NCBI GenBank assembly: GCA_036346405.1
Contig: CM070566.1
Span: 12,953,533-13,017,532, forward strand
Length of the DNA stretch: 64,000 nucleotides
Origin: Phyllostachys edulis
Taxonomy: Eukaryota > Streptophyta > Magnoliopsida > Poales > Poaceae
Direction of reading: 5' to 3'
The notes below the pieces were generated by a model. That model ran no database searches and was not told the DNA's origin. It was given only the letters and a program-made list of their open reading frames with translations. Shown in pieces: positions 21,364 through 33,684 of this stretch. Each line of letters opens with the position of its first letter. Within the stretch, counting starts at the first letter, position 1. A program made the position numbers and the translations under genes.

Positions 21364-22424
21364 ATCAATCTTGGAGAATACCCGAGCTCGATCAATTGAT
21401 CAAAAATGTCGTCATTCCGAGGCAACGGGTACTTGTTCTTCACCGTCACTGCATTCAACGGGTGGTAATCAACGCACAAACGCAGAGTTTTTTCTTTCTT
21501 CTTTACAAAGATTGCAGGACAGCCCCATGGTGATGAGCTTGGGCAGATGAAACCCTTATCTTGAAGTTCACCAAGTTGCTTCTTCAACTCCTCCAATTCA
21601 TTCGGAGGCATCCGATACGGCCTCTTTAAAATCGGGGCGGTACCGGGCAGCAACTCGATGAAAAACTCAATATCCCTGACTGGAGGCATTCCAGGAAATT
21701 CTTCGGGAAACACATCCACAAAGTCACACACTACTGGGACTTCATGAATCTCCAGAGCCGGCTTCGCTTCAAGTGCACAAAGATGCGGTCCTTGTAGCTT
21801 CGGAGAAATTCCAACTTGCTCGCCGGAGGGACTTGTGAGGGAGATAAATTTCTTAGCACAATCGATTTGTCCCAAGTGTCGGGACAGCCAATCCATGCCT
21901 AGTATCACATCCAAACTCGCTGAATTGAGGAGGATAAGATTTGCCAAAAATCCCACTCCTCCAATCTCAATAGAGACATCCCGACATTCATTTTCAGCTC
22001 TCATTTCCGACCCCAAAGAGTGAATAATCAAGGGAACATGCATAGAGACAAATTGAAGATCACTAAGTGCAACAAAAGACTTGGATATAAAAGAATGAGA
22101 AGCTCCAGAATCAAACAAAACAGTGGCAGGTTGAGAGTTGACAAGAAGCGTACCCAACACGACGTCGGGTGCCTCCTGTGCTTTCTCGGCTGAGATGTGG
22201 TTAACTCGGCCGTTGCCCACATTCTGGGTCTTTTGGTTAGCCTTCTGATCTTGAGGATGACCATTTCCTTGCCCGCGTCCTCCATTAGGACGAGGGGCCG
22301 CTCCAGTCTTCTTAGGGCATTGATTCACATAATGCCCCTTGTTATGGCAAAAGAAACAAGTGACCTCGGCAGCTGGATTGCGGAGGTTAGCTTGTTGTCC
22401 CACAGGTGCATGTGGTTGAGACAC
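21364..22424 (-). pseudogene. Zinc knuckle, protease and RT N-terminus (Tekay-like)
   Basis: The minus-strand frame from 22424 holds the nucleocapsid zinc knuckle CFFCHNKGHYVNQC (CX2CX4HX4C), the aspartic protease active site LFDSGASHSFIS, then DVFPEEFPGMPP and the RT fingers (GFICPSSSPWGCPAIFVKKK, RLCVDYHPLN). The frame fails within the motif before RLGYHQV. In life Gag and Pol would be one polyprotein; here a stop lies just upstream, at about 22425. Confidence 0.85.
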
Positions 22425-23220
22425 GGCCTACGGTGGGCGTGGTACAAACGCCTGAGACCTCGGTGGTGGTGGAGCCTGAGGATGGGACACCAGGGCTTGC
22501 CCGAAGCGAGAACGAGGAAGGTTGGCCCTTGCTGATTTTTGGGCCTCCCACTTGCGCTTGCGAGACTTGCGCTCTTCCCTTATGCTCAGCGACAATGGCC
22601 TTGTCGACCAATGTCTGGAAGTCAGGGAAGTCGCCGATAGATAGCTTGTTTTGAAGCTCCTCAGACAAGCCATCCATGAACTTCTCCTGCTTGGCATCAT
22701 CAGTGGGCACGTCCTCAGGGGCGTACCGAGAAAGATGGTTGAACTCATGCAGGTATTCAGTCACTGACTTGCGCCCTTACTTGAGCGCTGAGAACTCCTT
22801 CTTCTTGAGCTTCATCAAGCCGGCGGGAACATGAGCCCGATGGAAGGCAGTACGAAACTCCTCCCAAGTGATGGCTCGGCCCGTGGCCTGCATAGCAAGG
22901 AAATTTTCCCACCATGAAAGTGCTGCCCCTTCCAGTTGATAGGAGGCGAAGAGTGCCTTCTCTTGTTCTTGGCACTGAGCGACATCGAGCTTCCGCTCAA
23001 CTAGACGCAACCAATCGTCTGCGTCGAGGGGATCTTCAGATCGCGAGAAGGTGGGTGGTTGCGTGCGAAGGAACTCCGAGAGTCCTCCCCTTGGATGATG
23101 ACCACCTCCTCCCCCTGATCCAGAGGCACCGGAAAGGTTGGAGGTATTCCGTGCAATTGCCTCTAGGATCCTTGTCTGATCCATGCGATTTCGCTCAATC
23201 TGAGCGAGAACCTCAGCCAT
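22425..23220 (-). pseudogene. gag of the Tekay-like element
   Basis: The start at 23220 gives MAEVLAQIERNRMDQTRILE, a Gly-rich linker, then the Gag core (PTFSRSEDPLDADDWL, ASYQLEGAALSWWENF, WEEFRTAFHRAHVP). An in-frame TAA at 22777 follows SALK, where Gln is expected. The same frame continues with YLHEFNHLSRYAPEDVPTDD. A frameshift near 22575 moves the reading to the frame of the zinc knuckle, and a TAG stop lies at about 22425. At least two of the lesions fit C-to-T decay of methylated DNA. Confidence 0.85.
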
Positions 23221-24042
23221 GGTCGGAGGAGGTGGGAGCTCCTCATCCTGACCAGCTGGCTAACCTTGGCCGCTACGAGTTCTTCCAGCCATCCTGTTTC
23301 ATTGAAGCGGGTTAGCAACCAAAAACCTGAAAACTAGAGGCGAAAGGTAGCAAAGGAAAAGCTATCGACTAGGGAAATGAGATATTACCCTAACCCAAAT
23401 ACAAACATATAACCAGCAAGAAATGAACTCCAGATATTTTCAAAAATGCATAAGATCCAATGTAAAACTCATAAGATATAAGATTCAACTTCTCGGCGCG
23501 ACTAACTCGTATTGAGTGAACGAGCAATCGGTTGAGAAGAAAAATTTCAGATCACAACTCAAGTCTTATCGCCTCTAAAGATCATGGTAAAAACCATCTA
23601 AGGGTGTATTAGGCGCTAGCCAACTAGTATCACATCTTACCCTTTCAATTCCCATGAGTTTTAGTTGAATTATCCTCTCATTTTCAGCCCTATTGACGAT
23701 CTAAGTGCTTGCTGTCCAAATTTTGTACCTGTGCTCCGAGCTGAACTTTCCATCTCCAATTGCTTCTAATCTTCACTAAAAGACAGCCAACACTTCATAT
23801 TCTCAACACTTCTTGGTTCCCCAAAACCGAACTTAAACGGTAACAACTATCTTTTGAATAAAGATGAGAGGAAACAACTTTTCACAAACATAACAAGAAC
23901 AAGGCAAGATGAGCAATCTAAGATAGGTAAGGAATAAAATCTGAGAACTTACTTAAGTTTTCATAAATCATTTGATATTTTTGAAAATAAGTTTTCCAAA
24001 ATATCCTAAAGACGACCAAGTTAGGGGTTTCTACGGTCAGTA
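23221..24042 (-). other. 5' leader of the Tekay-like element
   Basis: Untranslated leader between the primer-binding site and gag. No ORF with a domain is present. A short upstream reading before the gag start contains MAGRTR (about 23295), which may be the true first Met of Gag; a stop lies between it and 23220. Confidence 0.5.
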
Positions 24043-24055
24043 TGGCTCTGATACC
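24043..24055 (-). other. Primer-binding site, tRNA-Met type
   Basis: On the minus strand the sequence is TGGTATCAGAGCC, the canonical match to the 3' end of initiator tRNA-Met, six bases after the LTR end CTCACA. Confidence 0.9.
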
Positions 24056-24061
24056 AACTTT

Positions 24062-27000
24062 TGTGAGAGCCCGGGGTATTTAACTTGTAATACTTAACCA
24101 TCCATTGGTCCTAGCATTACAAACCAAATATCCTGCCCTCGATGTATTGTATACCTCCCAGGAGCGGTATACACACACCGTTCACAAAATAATATCAATT
24201 CCATACAACAATAGATCATTACCGAAGTCACAAAAGGTTCCAATAAAGTCATACCATCTCCAGTTTCATACATACGGCCGACCGGCCAAATAGCATAAAT
24301 AAAAGTACTAAGGGTGCAGCGGAAACATAGCCATAAGATGGCACCAAAAGAAAAACCGCCCAATTCTATCGAAAGCTAAGCATGACTAAGCATCAATTCG
24401 CATGCACATGTATAGACTCTATAACATCCACCGAGCACTAACATCAGCGGGAATAATAACTTAGGGTTAGTGGCAAGTGATAAACATTTTCTACAGCTCA
24501 TGCATCTACTAGGAATAACTACCTCTAACGAAAAATAATCATTCAAGTAGAACATGCATACATACAAGTTGAAAACAAGATATTTTGTAACGAAAGTAAT
24601 AGGATCAATATGATCAAAGTGGGGGGCTGCTTGCCTGGTTGAATATAACCTTCTTGCTGCTGTGGAGGATCACAATTGAGTTTGTTCAGATCTTCGTAGT
24701 CTAACGTTTGAATACGAAAAGCCAATAAGAACACATAACACCAAATATAACCAAAAATTCAAATTTCTCCAAAAATCATGAAACATTCACAGGGGGTAGA
24801 TCATGATTTTATATGAATTTAGGTGAAAGAATTTTTCCATTTGGATTTAGTATGCGAGAGTTATAGTAGTTTGAAACTCAGATTCTAGAAAAATCAATTT
24901 AATTCTCCTCTGTTACTGTTCACGGAAATTAAATATTTGGTGAAATTTTGTAGAGTAGTGGTGGATACAAGGATTACATAGGTAAATAGGGAATAATATT
25001 ATAAGACCAAAATAACTGAGTTTATCTCATTTGGAGTTTTTATGATTTAGTTATGAATTTTCAAAGTTAATAGCAATTTATAGTGTAAAAATAATTCATT
25101 TTTGGATCACTTTCCACAAACTATATTTTATGTGATAGTGACAATATTGAAACCTATTTTAAAATAAAGTTCACTTAAAATTAAAATTATCAAAATTGGT
25201 TCCACCGTGTTTGGAGTTAAAATGATTTAGTTATGTATTTTTGAATTTAATACCAATTTTCAGTGTACAAATAATTCATTTCGGAATTTATACATGCATT
25301 AAAGACTTTTCTTACCGGCCGAGAGCTAGCCACAGAGGATGATGTGTGGGGTCCAAAGAATAGTGCTCTTTTTCATTTTTACTTCTGAATTAAAATGTAC
25401 TTACAGGTGGGGTCCACAGTCATACTCACGGTTCATAGAATAGTGTATAGACTAAAGCCTATGCACCCAGTTCATGGTCCACGGACCAAAACGTGCACTT
25501 AACTGCAATCGGGCCCGCTTGCCAGCCAAACATTAGCGCGGTTAAACTGGATTTCCCGACAATGATCTCGCATTAATGATTAATCATCGCGGCTTAACTC
25601 CTAATGACGAGCTACAGGGATGGTCGGAACGCGCCATGCGCTCGGGCGCGCCCGCGAGATTGCTTGCCGGCTCATCGGTGCTGCGGTCCTTGGTGGCGCA
25701 TATGGAGGCCAGAAATGGACTCCCCGCAGCTCACCGGTCCTAAGGGTAGACGGAGCTTGGCCGGAGGTGGACGTCATGCATGGCATGACGCGAGAAGCAA
25801 TGGGGAGCTCTGACCACAAGCGGCTTCAATAAACAGGACGCACTACAAGAATTAACGAGTGCATGAGCTACTAAGGAGCCCTAGGAGGCTTACCAGAGAG
25901 AAATGAAGACCGAAGGAGGCTCGGTGAAGGTTTGCCCATGGCAATGGTGGCGGCGGTGGTGCGCTCACGAGGAGGAGACTCCCTGTTCAAAGAAACCGAA
26001 AGATTCCCGTTGAGAAAGCTGGAGTGAGGCCAGGAGATGGTCACCAAGCACAGAATCGAGGAACAACTCACCGGAACGACAATGGGGATGAAAGGGAAGC
26101 TTTTCGGCTGAAATAGAATGAATTCCGAAAATCCCCGAGCTCCTGCGAATGGATGGACAAATTGACTAAGGGGAAATGCTTAGTAGGTTAAAGCATGCAT
26201 GGTGACACGCATAAAAGAAAGAGTCACTCACCGTAGATGAGATTTGCACGGCGATGTCACTTGGTGCGTGCTCTGGGCGTGCTCTAGAGCCGAGGGTGAG
26301 GACCGGGAGCTACAAGGCGAGAGAGAAGCCCGAGTTAGAGAAAATGGGAACGACGTCGAAGATGAAAGAAAATGGAGCGGTCGCGGCTGTGCTTACCGGG
26401 ACGGAGGAGAGCTCAATGCCTCCTTCTCTCTCACGGCCGAAGACAGAAGTGAGGGGAGAAGAAGGGGTAACGCCGGTTTTGAGCGAGTCCGAAGATGGAG
26501 ATAGACACGGTGTAAAGTGGAGATGCTCCCGGGTTGTTCACAGAAGGCGGTGCATGACGGCGTGACCTGGCGAAGACGGAGGCGCGGCAGAGCGGCGCAG
26601 CGTGGCGCGACGCACGACTGCTGAAGTGGCAGAAGTAGATGACGACCGACGCAGAGGCCAGTAGCGTCGGCGGCACAAAACAAGCGCGCCGAGTGTGGTT
26701 CGACCAAGTCAAGTGGTGCGGTTCGGACTCAAGTCTGATTTGAGTCCGAAGAACAGTGCTTCGTGGTTTGACTGATTTGAAAACAAAAACCTCCCACTTT
26801 GACTAGGGTAGAAAATATAGCAAATAAATTTCAAAAATTCTGAAATTTTTCGAGGAGGTTCCTGGGATGTTCTGGTACCCAAATAAAATTTTAAACCCCA
26901 CTATTCAAGATTTAATTTGTATAATTTAAATTCAACTTAGAATAGGTCTTTGATTTGTGTTTGAATTTTCTGGGGGTTGAATTAGGTTCCAAAAATTTGG

Positions 27001-27248
27001 GAATTTTTTTATCAATTCATGATAATTATTTCAGTATTTGAATAAATTATTTCTAGAGGATTATCACATGTTTTTGTTCCTATTTTCTTTTGGAACTTCA
27101 ATTTGAGTTGTGTGTTTTCTTTGTTTTCAACAATTTCAAATTCAACAAATTATGCAAAAACTCCATAAAACCAATGCATATTCAAAAGTTTTAAATTCTC
27201 CTCATTCTTATACATTTGAAATACAAAACTAAGATTTGGGATGTTACA
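24062..27248 (-). repeat. 5' LTR of the Tekay-like element, 3.19 kb
   Basis: On the minus strand it runs from TGTAACATCCC (27248) to GGGCTCTCACA (24062). It contains AT-rich tandem modules at about 24800-25290 that repeat a phrase like ...ATAACT...AACTCCAAA (minus strand). The plus-strand LTR at 59980-63565 carries the same kind of module. The distal 1.35 kb matches the truncated 3' LTR. Confidence 0.85.
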
Positions 27249-28590
27249 TCAGTCCTCATAGCACGGCGCCGCCACGGGCTCACCTCACCGATGCAGCAAC
27301 ACTGGCACACCGCTGCCCCCGCGCGCCCCCCTCTGGCCTCGCTCGCAGACATGCTGTGGTGCCGCCTACCACTGCCGCCTGCCGGGCCGGCTTGTGCCGC
27401 TGCCACCTACCGGCTCGTGCCCTCGCCTAGGGTTGGAGAGTGAGAGATTGAGAGTGGAGACTTTAGTTTGCAAGTTGGGGGACGTGGAGCAACCGAGCCA
27501 GCCATAGATGTATTGGTGATTTGGTAGCTGGGCTTAGCTGGGCCTGGCCGCCTGGGCGTAGGCCTTCGACCTTCCTTTGGTAGTTTGGATTTAGGATTTT
27601 GTTTGGGTTGTGGCATGAAGCCGAAGAAGCAAGGGAGCAACCGAGCATGGACCGTCGGCGGCCGGCACCCGGGAAGGGGGGGGGGGGGGCTACCTTGGGC
27701 GGCCGCCCAGCCTCACCCTATAGCTGGGACCGCCCCTGTTTATAGATGTTGGAGTTCACGCACAAGCACAGGGACACACATCGCCGCCAAAAGCCCTCAC
27801 AGTTTTTCCTCAAAAATCCTCACGTGCAAGGACCCCAAAACCCTAGCCTGCATATAGCAGCCGCCGAGCATATATCCCAGCTCATGCACGTGAGGAATAA
27901 ACCTAGAACCCCTAACTGGTCTTCCAGCGTTGGCACATAATCACCCACGTACGACCCACTAAAGTCCTAGGGCTTAATACATGGGCTTTTACACCAGATC
28001 ACAAAACCAATTTTGGACACCCCAAAATTGTCACGTGTCGTAGCCTCCGAACCGCACCTCCGTGGCTCCAACACGCATCATCCATCTTTGATCTCCACGC
28101 GCCCCAACTCAAGCCCAATCGTCTCCTCCAACATCCTCGACCCTCTGAACCATGACTTCGCACCAAGCCATCTCCCGGTTATCGCCGTGGACCACGATTG
28201 CCTCCGAGTTACCCTGCATATGCAAAGACCAAAACACCATCTTTTCCTGGCACAAGTTCTTCCCAACTTGACCGACATGAGTTCACACACACACCACACA
28301 TCTCAAATAACATTGTCAATTATTCATCAACTAAAATATACTAGACCTAACCACATGGTCTAACACAAAGGTACTAACATATACAATCAAACTCAGATTT
28401 TCCTCATTTCCTAAAAAAAGCCAACTTTTGAAGGACAAAATATTTGTAAAAAAAAATTGAGCAAACTCCCTGCCTGTACTACTGCCCCTATCCTTATTAG
28501 AGGAAAAAAGAGAAAAATTTACCGAATAAGCTTTAACTAAAATTTGCTGAATAAGCTTGAACTAAAATAAGGCCTAATTATAGAAGTTAA
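27249..28590. other. Non-genic interval with GC-rich block and G14 run
   Basis: The first 480 bases are GC-rich. A run of 14 G lies at 27676-27689. I see no coding signature: the open frames are low-complexity or lack domains. AT-rich sequence follows to the copia LTR. Confidence 0.35.
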
Positions 28591-28596
28591 TTACCC

Positions 28597-28863
28597 GTTG
28601 AGTTTGAGTGTGGTACATATTGTGTTTGAGTGCGATAAGAATTACGTTTTCTACTCCAACTCATATGTCTACTCCTACAAGGAATCTTTCATGTATCACT
28701 ATAAATTCAGCCAAGTAGTCCATGGGGGAAGAGCCAGAGCTTCATTGTTAACATCTCCTCAATATAGTGATGTCGTCTTCGTGCGTCCGTGGTTTTTTTG
28801 CAAGAATTTTCCATGTAAAATTCGTGTCTCTAGTTTCTATTTTCAATGCATTAATTGAAACAA
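28597..28863 (+). repeat. Copia-like 5' LTR fragment
   Basis: It ends TTAATTGAAACA directly before a primer-binding site. CACTATAAATTC (about 28699) is a plausible TATA box. The left boundary is a guess: near 28597 a TTGAGTTTGAG tract resembles a polypurine tract. No second LTR was found. Confidence 0.5.
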
Positions 28864-28864
28864 G

Positions 28865-28876
28865 GGTATCAGAGCA
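28865..28876 (+). other. Primer-binding site
   Basis: GGGTATCAGAGC follows the LTR end by one base. It is the tRNA-Met type site (TGGTATCAGAGC) with one mismatch. Confidence 0.65.
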
Positions 28877-29419
28877 AGGTGGAGATTCGACCGAGAAGAA
28901 AAAAAAATACCTGTCCTTGGCTATGTGCACTGTGAGTTGGGGTTTGAGTCGAGTCTGAGAAGGTTTCGTCCGTGAAACCGAACCGAAGGTGGGCTTCGTG
29001 ACAGTCGGCGATTTTGGCAATGGCAGTTGCATGGCGCAGGCCTCGCGATGGCTGCTTCCACCTCCTACGGTAATCTCCTTTCCGTCTACCATGCTACAGA
29101 TGACCGGATGAACCCAAGCAAATCACTTCATCGTTCCCGCGCAATTCGCATGGATTAATCCCTCGCCAGAAGAGATCGATCTCGATGTGGACGCTAATGG
29201 CGGATTTTGAGTGGAGAAAATCCTAGGTTCGGAGACCCAAGGCGAGCCATCCCCCAAATACATGTAAATTGATGCATCTACATATCTAAAACATATGCAG
29301 TTTGTCTTTGGCCTAATATATTTTGTTATAATCCATAGTATAAAACTCATTTAGTATTATGTTACCATCTCATGTATTAATAAATTTACATAACTATGTG
29401 GTTCATTTATGAAATTATC
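28877..29419 (+). other. Leader of copia-like remnant, no intact gene
   Basis: This follows the primer-binding site and holds no intact gag. A roughly 55-base phrase at 28999-29055 (TGGCAATGGCAGTTGCATGG) recurs at 34040-34092 on the far side of the next LTR, so 27.2-29.4 and 33.7-34.3 kb may be parts of related or formerly joined sequence. Confidence 0.35.
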
Positions 29420-30991
29420 TGTAACATCCCAAAATTTGCTTCTCTTGTAAAATTTATTTTAAAATTATTTAATTCAAAGTGTTGGCTTTTATTTGGTGTT
29501 CTTACAATTATTAAAGTCTAAATTCAATTCCTAATCTATTTCAAATTCTAATTTCTTTCCAAATCTCAATCTCTCAAGTCTAAATAAAATCTCTGTTCCA
29601 AAATTTAAATCAAATTTTGGCCGAATTCAAATTCCTCTCCCATTCAAACCTAAATTCAAATTCATTTGAATTTTTCATCTCAATCTTCTTCAGCCGAAAC
29701 CCTTTTTTTTTCTTTTCTCGCCTAGCCCATCTACCTCTTTCTTCTTCTGCCCTTCTTCTTCTTCCTCCTCCCAACTTAACCGAACCGCCAATGCACCTAC
29801 GCCGTGCGCCACGCCATGCATGCTCGAGCCGCATTCATTCGCGCCATCACTGCCGTCTCATTCCTCTCCCCATGCCATGACTGTTTCCCATCCATGTTCA
29901 CGCGCATTGAAGACCCGAGCCGAACCCGTCGTGCTCGCGCCCTCTCCTTTGCCCTCCTCCCTCTATAAAATGAGCAATGTGATCACCTCGCCCTCCTCTT
30001 CATTTTGCTCTAAACCCCACCATCTAATTCATTGCCATTCACCGCCACCTTCTTCCCCAATGTCGGCCACCACCCCTGGTGCTACCGCCGCACCGGTGAG
30101 TTTCTACCTCGCCCAACCGCGTCACATCATGTTCCCGAGGCCGAGGAACATTTACCCTTGTAAGATCGAGGAGGCCGACTAGAGGGGCTAAATAGGCGGT
30201 TTTAAAAACTTCTTTGGCTAAAACCGAGTTTTATGCGGAATTGTAAATCAATTCGGTTTAGCACAATTAAAGCCTAAATTAACTAGTCTTTACTAAGTGC
30301 ACCAACAATATGAGGCTATATAAGAGATAGCATACACACACAAACAAGTAATGAATTTAATATAAGGAATGTAAATTGCAATATAGTAAAGCACAAGAAA
30401 TCAAACCACAATGACACAACGATGTTTTACCGTGGTGATCGGAGACTTGCTGGTCTCCCCTAATCCATGTTGAGGTAAGCCCAAAATCAATTGGACCGAC
30501 TCCACGAATTAAGCCAAACACCTCCGAGGTAAGTCCAACCACTTGGACCAGTTCCAAACCGAACCAACACCTCGATCCACTAGGGTTGCTCTTCCTCCAA
30601 TTAGGAGATGGCGAGCACCAAGCCACTCACAAACGCCCGGGTCTTCTCACAACCTTCTTTGAGAAGATCACCGAACCACGATGCCTCCATGCCATCTAGG
30701 TGTCGACAAACACCAAGAGTAACAAGTCGAAGACGCTCACTTGAACTAATCAAGTGTCTAAGCTCAAGTGGATACACAATACACTACCTAATGCAACACA
30801 TGCAATTAGGGTTTTCCTCTCAAAGCTCACTAAGTGCAACACATGCACAAAAGAGTGTAGAGGGCTTGCTCTTAGCTCAATGGAATTGAATATGGCACCA
30901 GCAATTAACCCACAATCGGCCAAGGTGGGTATTTATAGCCCACATACAAAGACTAGCCGTTGGGACAAAGTCTGCTGAAAAACCAGCACGA

Positions 30992-31460
30992 GCGGTACTA
31001 CCGCCAACTAAGTTGCGGTACTACCGCACCGCTATTGACACACAGTAACGGCTCTATCAGAAGCTCTGAACTAGCCATTGGAAATCGGCGTGGTACTACC
31101 GCCAACCAACATGCGGTACTACCGCTGAGGCCGGTCGTACCGTTCACAAGGGCGGTACTACCGTTTCTCAAAAGACCCAAAATGGGTGCTCTTTGGAAAA
31201 TACGTACCGCCAAATAAAAATCGAAACGATCGGGTTGCAGTAGTACCACACCATGAGCCGGTCGTACCGCTTGAGCGACCAGTTGGCTATGCACGTTCGG
31301 ACCAATGACGTGGACGGCCCAGATACATTTGGCCGTTCGGACCGCGGGTCTTAACCACACGATTGGATCAGTTTGGACGGTCCGAACGTCCACTGGTAGT
31401 ACCGCCAAAGGATATGTGGTCATACCGTTGAGCGCGGTAGTACCGCTGACAACACGTCGA
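30992..31460. repeat. Array of GCGGTACTACCGC palindromes
   Basis: Perfect or near copies occur at 30992-31004, 31015-31027, about 31089-31102, 31113-31125 and 31152-31164, with inverted-phase versions (GCGGTAGTACCGC) near 31394-31406 and 31433-31446. GCGGTA and TACCGC are exact inverted arms around one base. Related CGGTCGTACCG motifs lie between them. Spacing is irregular, 20-80 bases. Confidence 0.75.
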
Positions 31461-31984
31461 TACTACCGTTTTTCCTGGGAAAACAACAGTTTGCATCAAA
31501 AACAAACTCAATTGCAAAATATACTTGACAATTGACAAGCGATGCAAACAAAGGTTAAAGGAAAGGTTCTCAACAAGTTGCAAAACACATTTGCCAACTT
31601 TTAGAATCGATGCCACCAAGGAATAAGGTACATGGACTTAAACCATTTGCAAAAACACATTCGCAAACTAAAGTCACATGCTACAAGGATTATGCATGAG
31701 CTCCGACTATTTGGAAAACACATTCGCAAATATTGGCAACATGCTAAAGAGAGCTAGAGCAAACACGATGAGCTACCAACAAATGACTAACTCAAGCTAC
31801 TAGTCAAAGACCCCTCTTAATAGTACGGCAACCTATACTAGCAATCCAGTCTTTCATTCAAACACCAAGACCGGTAAAAGACTAGGAACACATCCTTAGC
31901 CCTAGCTAATCATACCTTTGCCTTGCATGAATACTTGAAGCTTGATGACACACATCTTCACTTCAAGTCTGGGTTCTTGACTTG

Positions 31985-32295
31985 ATATGCATCAACCCAT
32001 GATGCATTCTTTACTTGACCTCCATCAACACATGATGGGTCTTGTTTTGACTTGATGATCAATTCATGATCATCTCCTCTTCTTGAACATCATCAACACA
32101 TGATGATTTCCTTTTCTTCGAGTTCTTGATATACATCAACACATGATGCATCTTTTACTTGAACTTCTTGACTTCAACATCATCAACACATGATGATCTT
32201 CTTTACTTCGGGACGTTGTCTTGAACATCACCAACACATGATGATTTCCTTCATCCCGAGTCTTGACTTGATGACGATCAACTCATGATGTCATC
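31985..32295. repeat. Array of CATCA-N5-TGATG palindromes
   Basis: CATCAACACATGATG or one-base variants recur at about 31989, 32025, 32092, 32135, 32184, 32229 and 32278, mostly 40-50 bases apart and separated by CTTGACTT/TTCTTGA-type filler. The arms CATCA and TGATG are exact inverses. Confidence 0.75.
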
Positions 32296-33684
32296 CAAAG
32301 TCTTCAACATTATGGAACATACCTATTCATCCAACTCATAGAAAATGTTAGTTCCACAATATGATTGTCATTAATTACCACAACATACCATTAGCTCATA
32401 ATGGTGGGACAAGATATTCCAATCTTTCCCTCTTTGGTAATTGATGACAACTATCACAATTGCAAATAATTGAATGTAGATAAATATGAGTATGTATAAA
32501 CTACACAAGTTTTGTATACTCATATGATAAGTTTCAAAGTAAAGATCCTTAATGTATGTGTATAAAGGAATATGGATCAATACTAATGAAACCACAAAAT
32601 ATAGAGTGAACTCCCCCTAGATGTGTGCATACATGAATGTGTAATGAGAACATGTGCATATATTCACGTTAGACTATTTGTGGAGTTCAACCTATATTTT
32701 GGATTTGAGGAATGCAACAAGATATAAGAATATGATGTCGAATGCATACCTCTTTGATTTTCACCTTTTTATCCAATTGAGACTAAGCAATAGATATACC
32801 AATAAAAGTGTTAGTCTCATAAATACATTTGTCATTAATCACCAAAATACTCCATTAACGCATAATTGAAAGATGGACGTTAAACATAATTGCAACCAAA
32901 TTCTCCTCCTTTGCCAATAAGCACCAAAAAATGTCTATTTGTGGATCACACTTGAAAGATGGATGTTAAACATCACTTGTAGATACCACATGTCAACAAG
33001 ACTTTAAATTGCAAAGTGCTTAAACTTCTCTCACAAAGATCTTCAAAGAAAGCATCTAAAGAGAAGAGGGAAAGAGAGAATCCGCTCGTACATGAAGAGT
33101 ACTTGAGCTTGGTCAAGAGATGTAACATCGGCAAGGAATGAGATTAGATACAACTTTGAAGGAATAAGTTGATATCACTTGAGGAATACCACTTGTAAAT
33201 ACAAGGATGAATCTCATGCCGAGGTCAAGATGATCAATAGAAGCTACCACTTAGAAAAAAATACCATTTTTATGATAAAAATATCATGAAGCGAACAAAA
33301 TGGCATATGGAGTCAAATAGGCACTTAAGGGTAGCTAACGAATACAACAAGGATCAATTTGACCAAAGGAAGCAGCCAAAATAGGTTTAGAATTGAATTG
33401 AATTGAATTGAAATGGCTGTCTTGATAGAAAAATCAGTAGTGCCGCAGTTCAAAGGCCGGTAGTACCGCTGCAATACAGTCGGTAGTTCTGATTTTTCTA
33501 GGACTTCAAGGATAGATATTGGAATGAAGAGATATGCAAATGATCCCTAGTTTTATATAATAGTTTGATGTTTGCAAGATATGTATCGATATTCAATGAT
33601 GTAACTATATGCACTAGCTACGGATCCAAGAACTAGTGCAGATATACACAGAGGATTTCGGATTCGGAAATGTAGGTCCCAACA

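Larger units (their letters stand above)
17287..27248 (-). mobile_element. Tekay/Del-like gypsy chromovirus
   Basis: A minus-strand LTR retrotransposon of about 10 kb with 5' LTR 24062-27248, primer-binding site 24043-24055, gag, pol in gypsy order (PR-RT-RH-IN), an integrase ending in a chromodomain, polypurine tract at about 18640-18652 and 3' LTR 17287-18639. The 3' LTR covers only the first 1.35 kb of the 3.19-kb LTR. Homology stops at about 17287 and the missing part is not found nearby. Several nonsense codons and frameshifts make it non-autonomous. Clade assignment is inferred from LTR size, the Gag sequence and the chromodomain. Confidence 0.87.
30183..33540. mobile_element. Unclassified insertion rich in palindromes
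   Basis: It begins AGAGGGGCTAAATAGGCGG after LTR-like sequence and ends somewhere before 33600. No protein domain is found on either strand. It holds an array of GCGGTACTACCGC-type palindromes (30992-31480, and again about 33437-33495) and an array of CATCAACACATGATG-type palindromes (31985-32290). The edges and class are unknown: long non-coding retroelements of grasses can look like this. Confidence 0.4.
29420..33684 (+). mobile_element. Gypsy-type LTR interrupted by another element
   Basis: It opens TGTAACATCCC (29420) and closes AGGTCCCAACA (33684). The last 80 bases are clearly related to the end of the 12392-15881 LTR (CTAGCTAC.GATCCAAG... and a Tyr/Phe-free, non-coding end). The middle (from about 30183) differs in character and is taken as a nested insertion. 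Flanks TTATC and TTTTG do not match, so either a boundary is wrong or the duplication has decayed. Confidence 0.5.

Noticed and set aside
28013..28363. 116-codon plus ORF
   Set aside because: Its composition is His/Ser/Pro-rich, with no start context and no domain.
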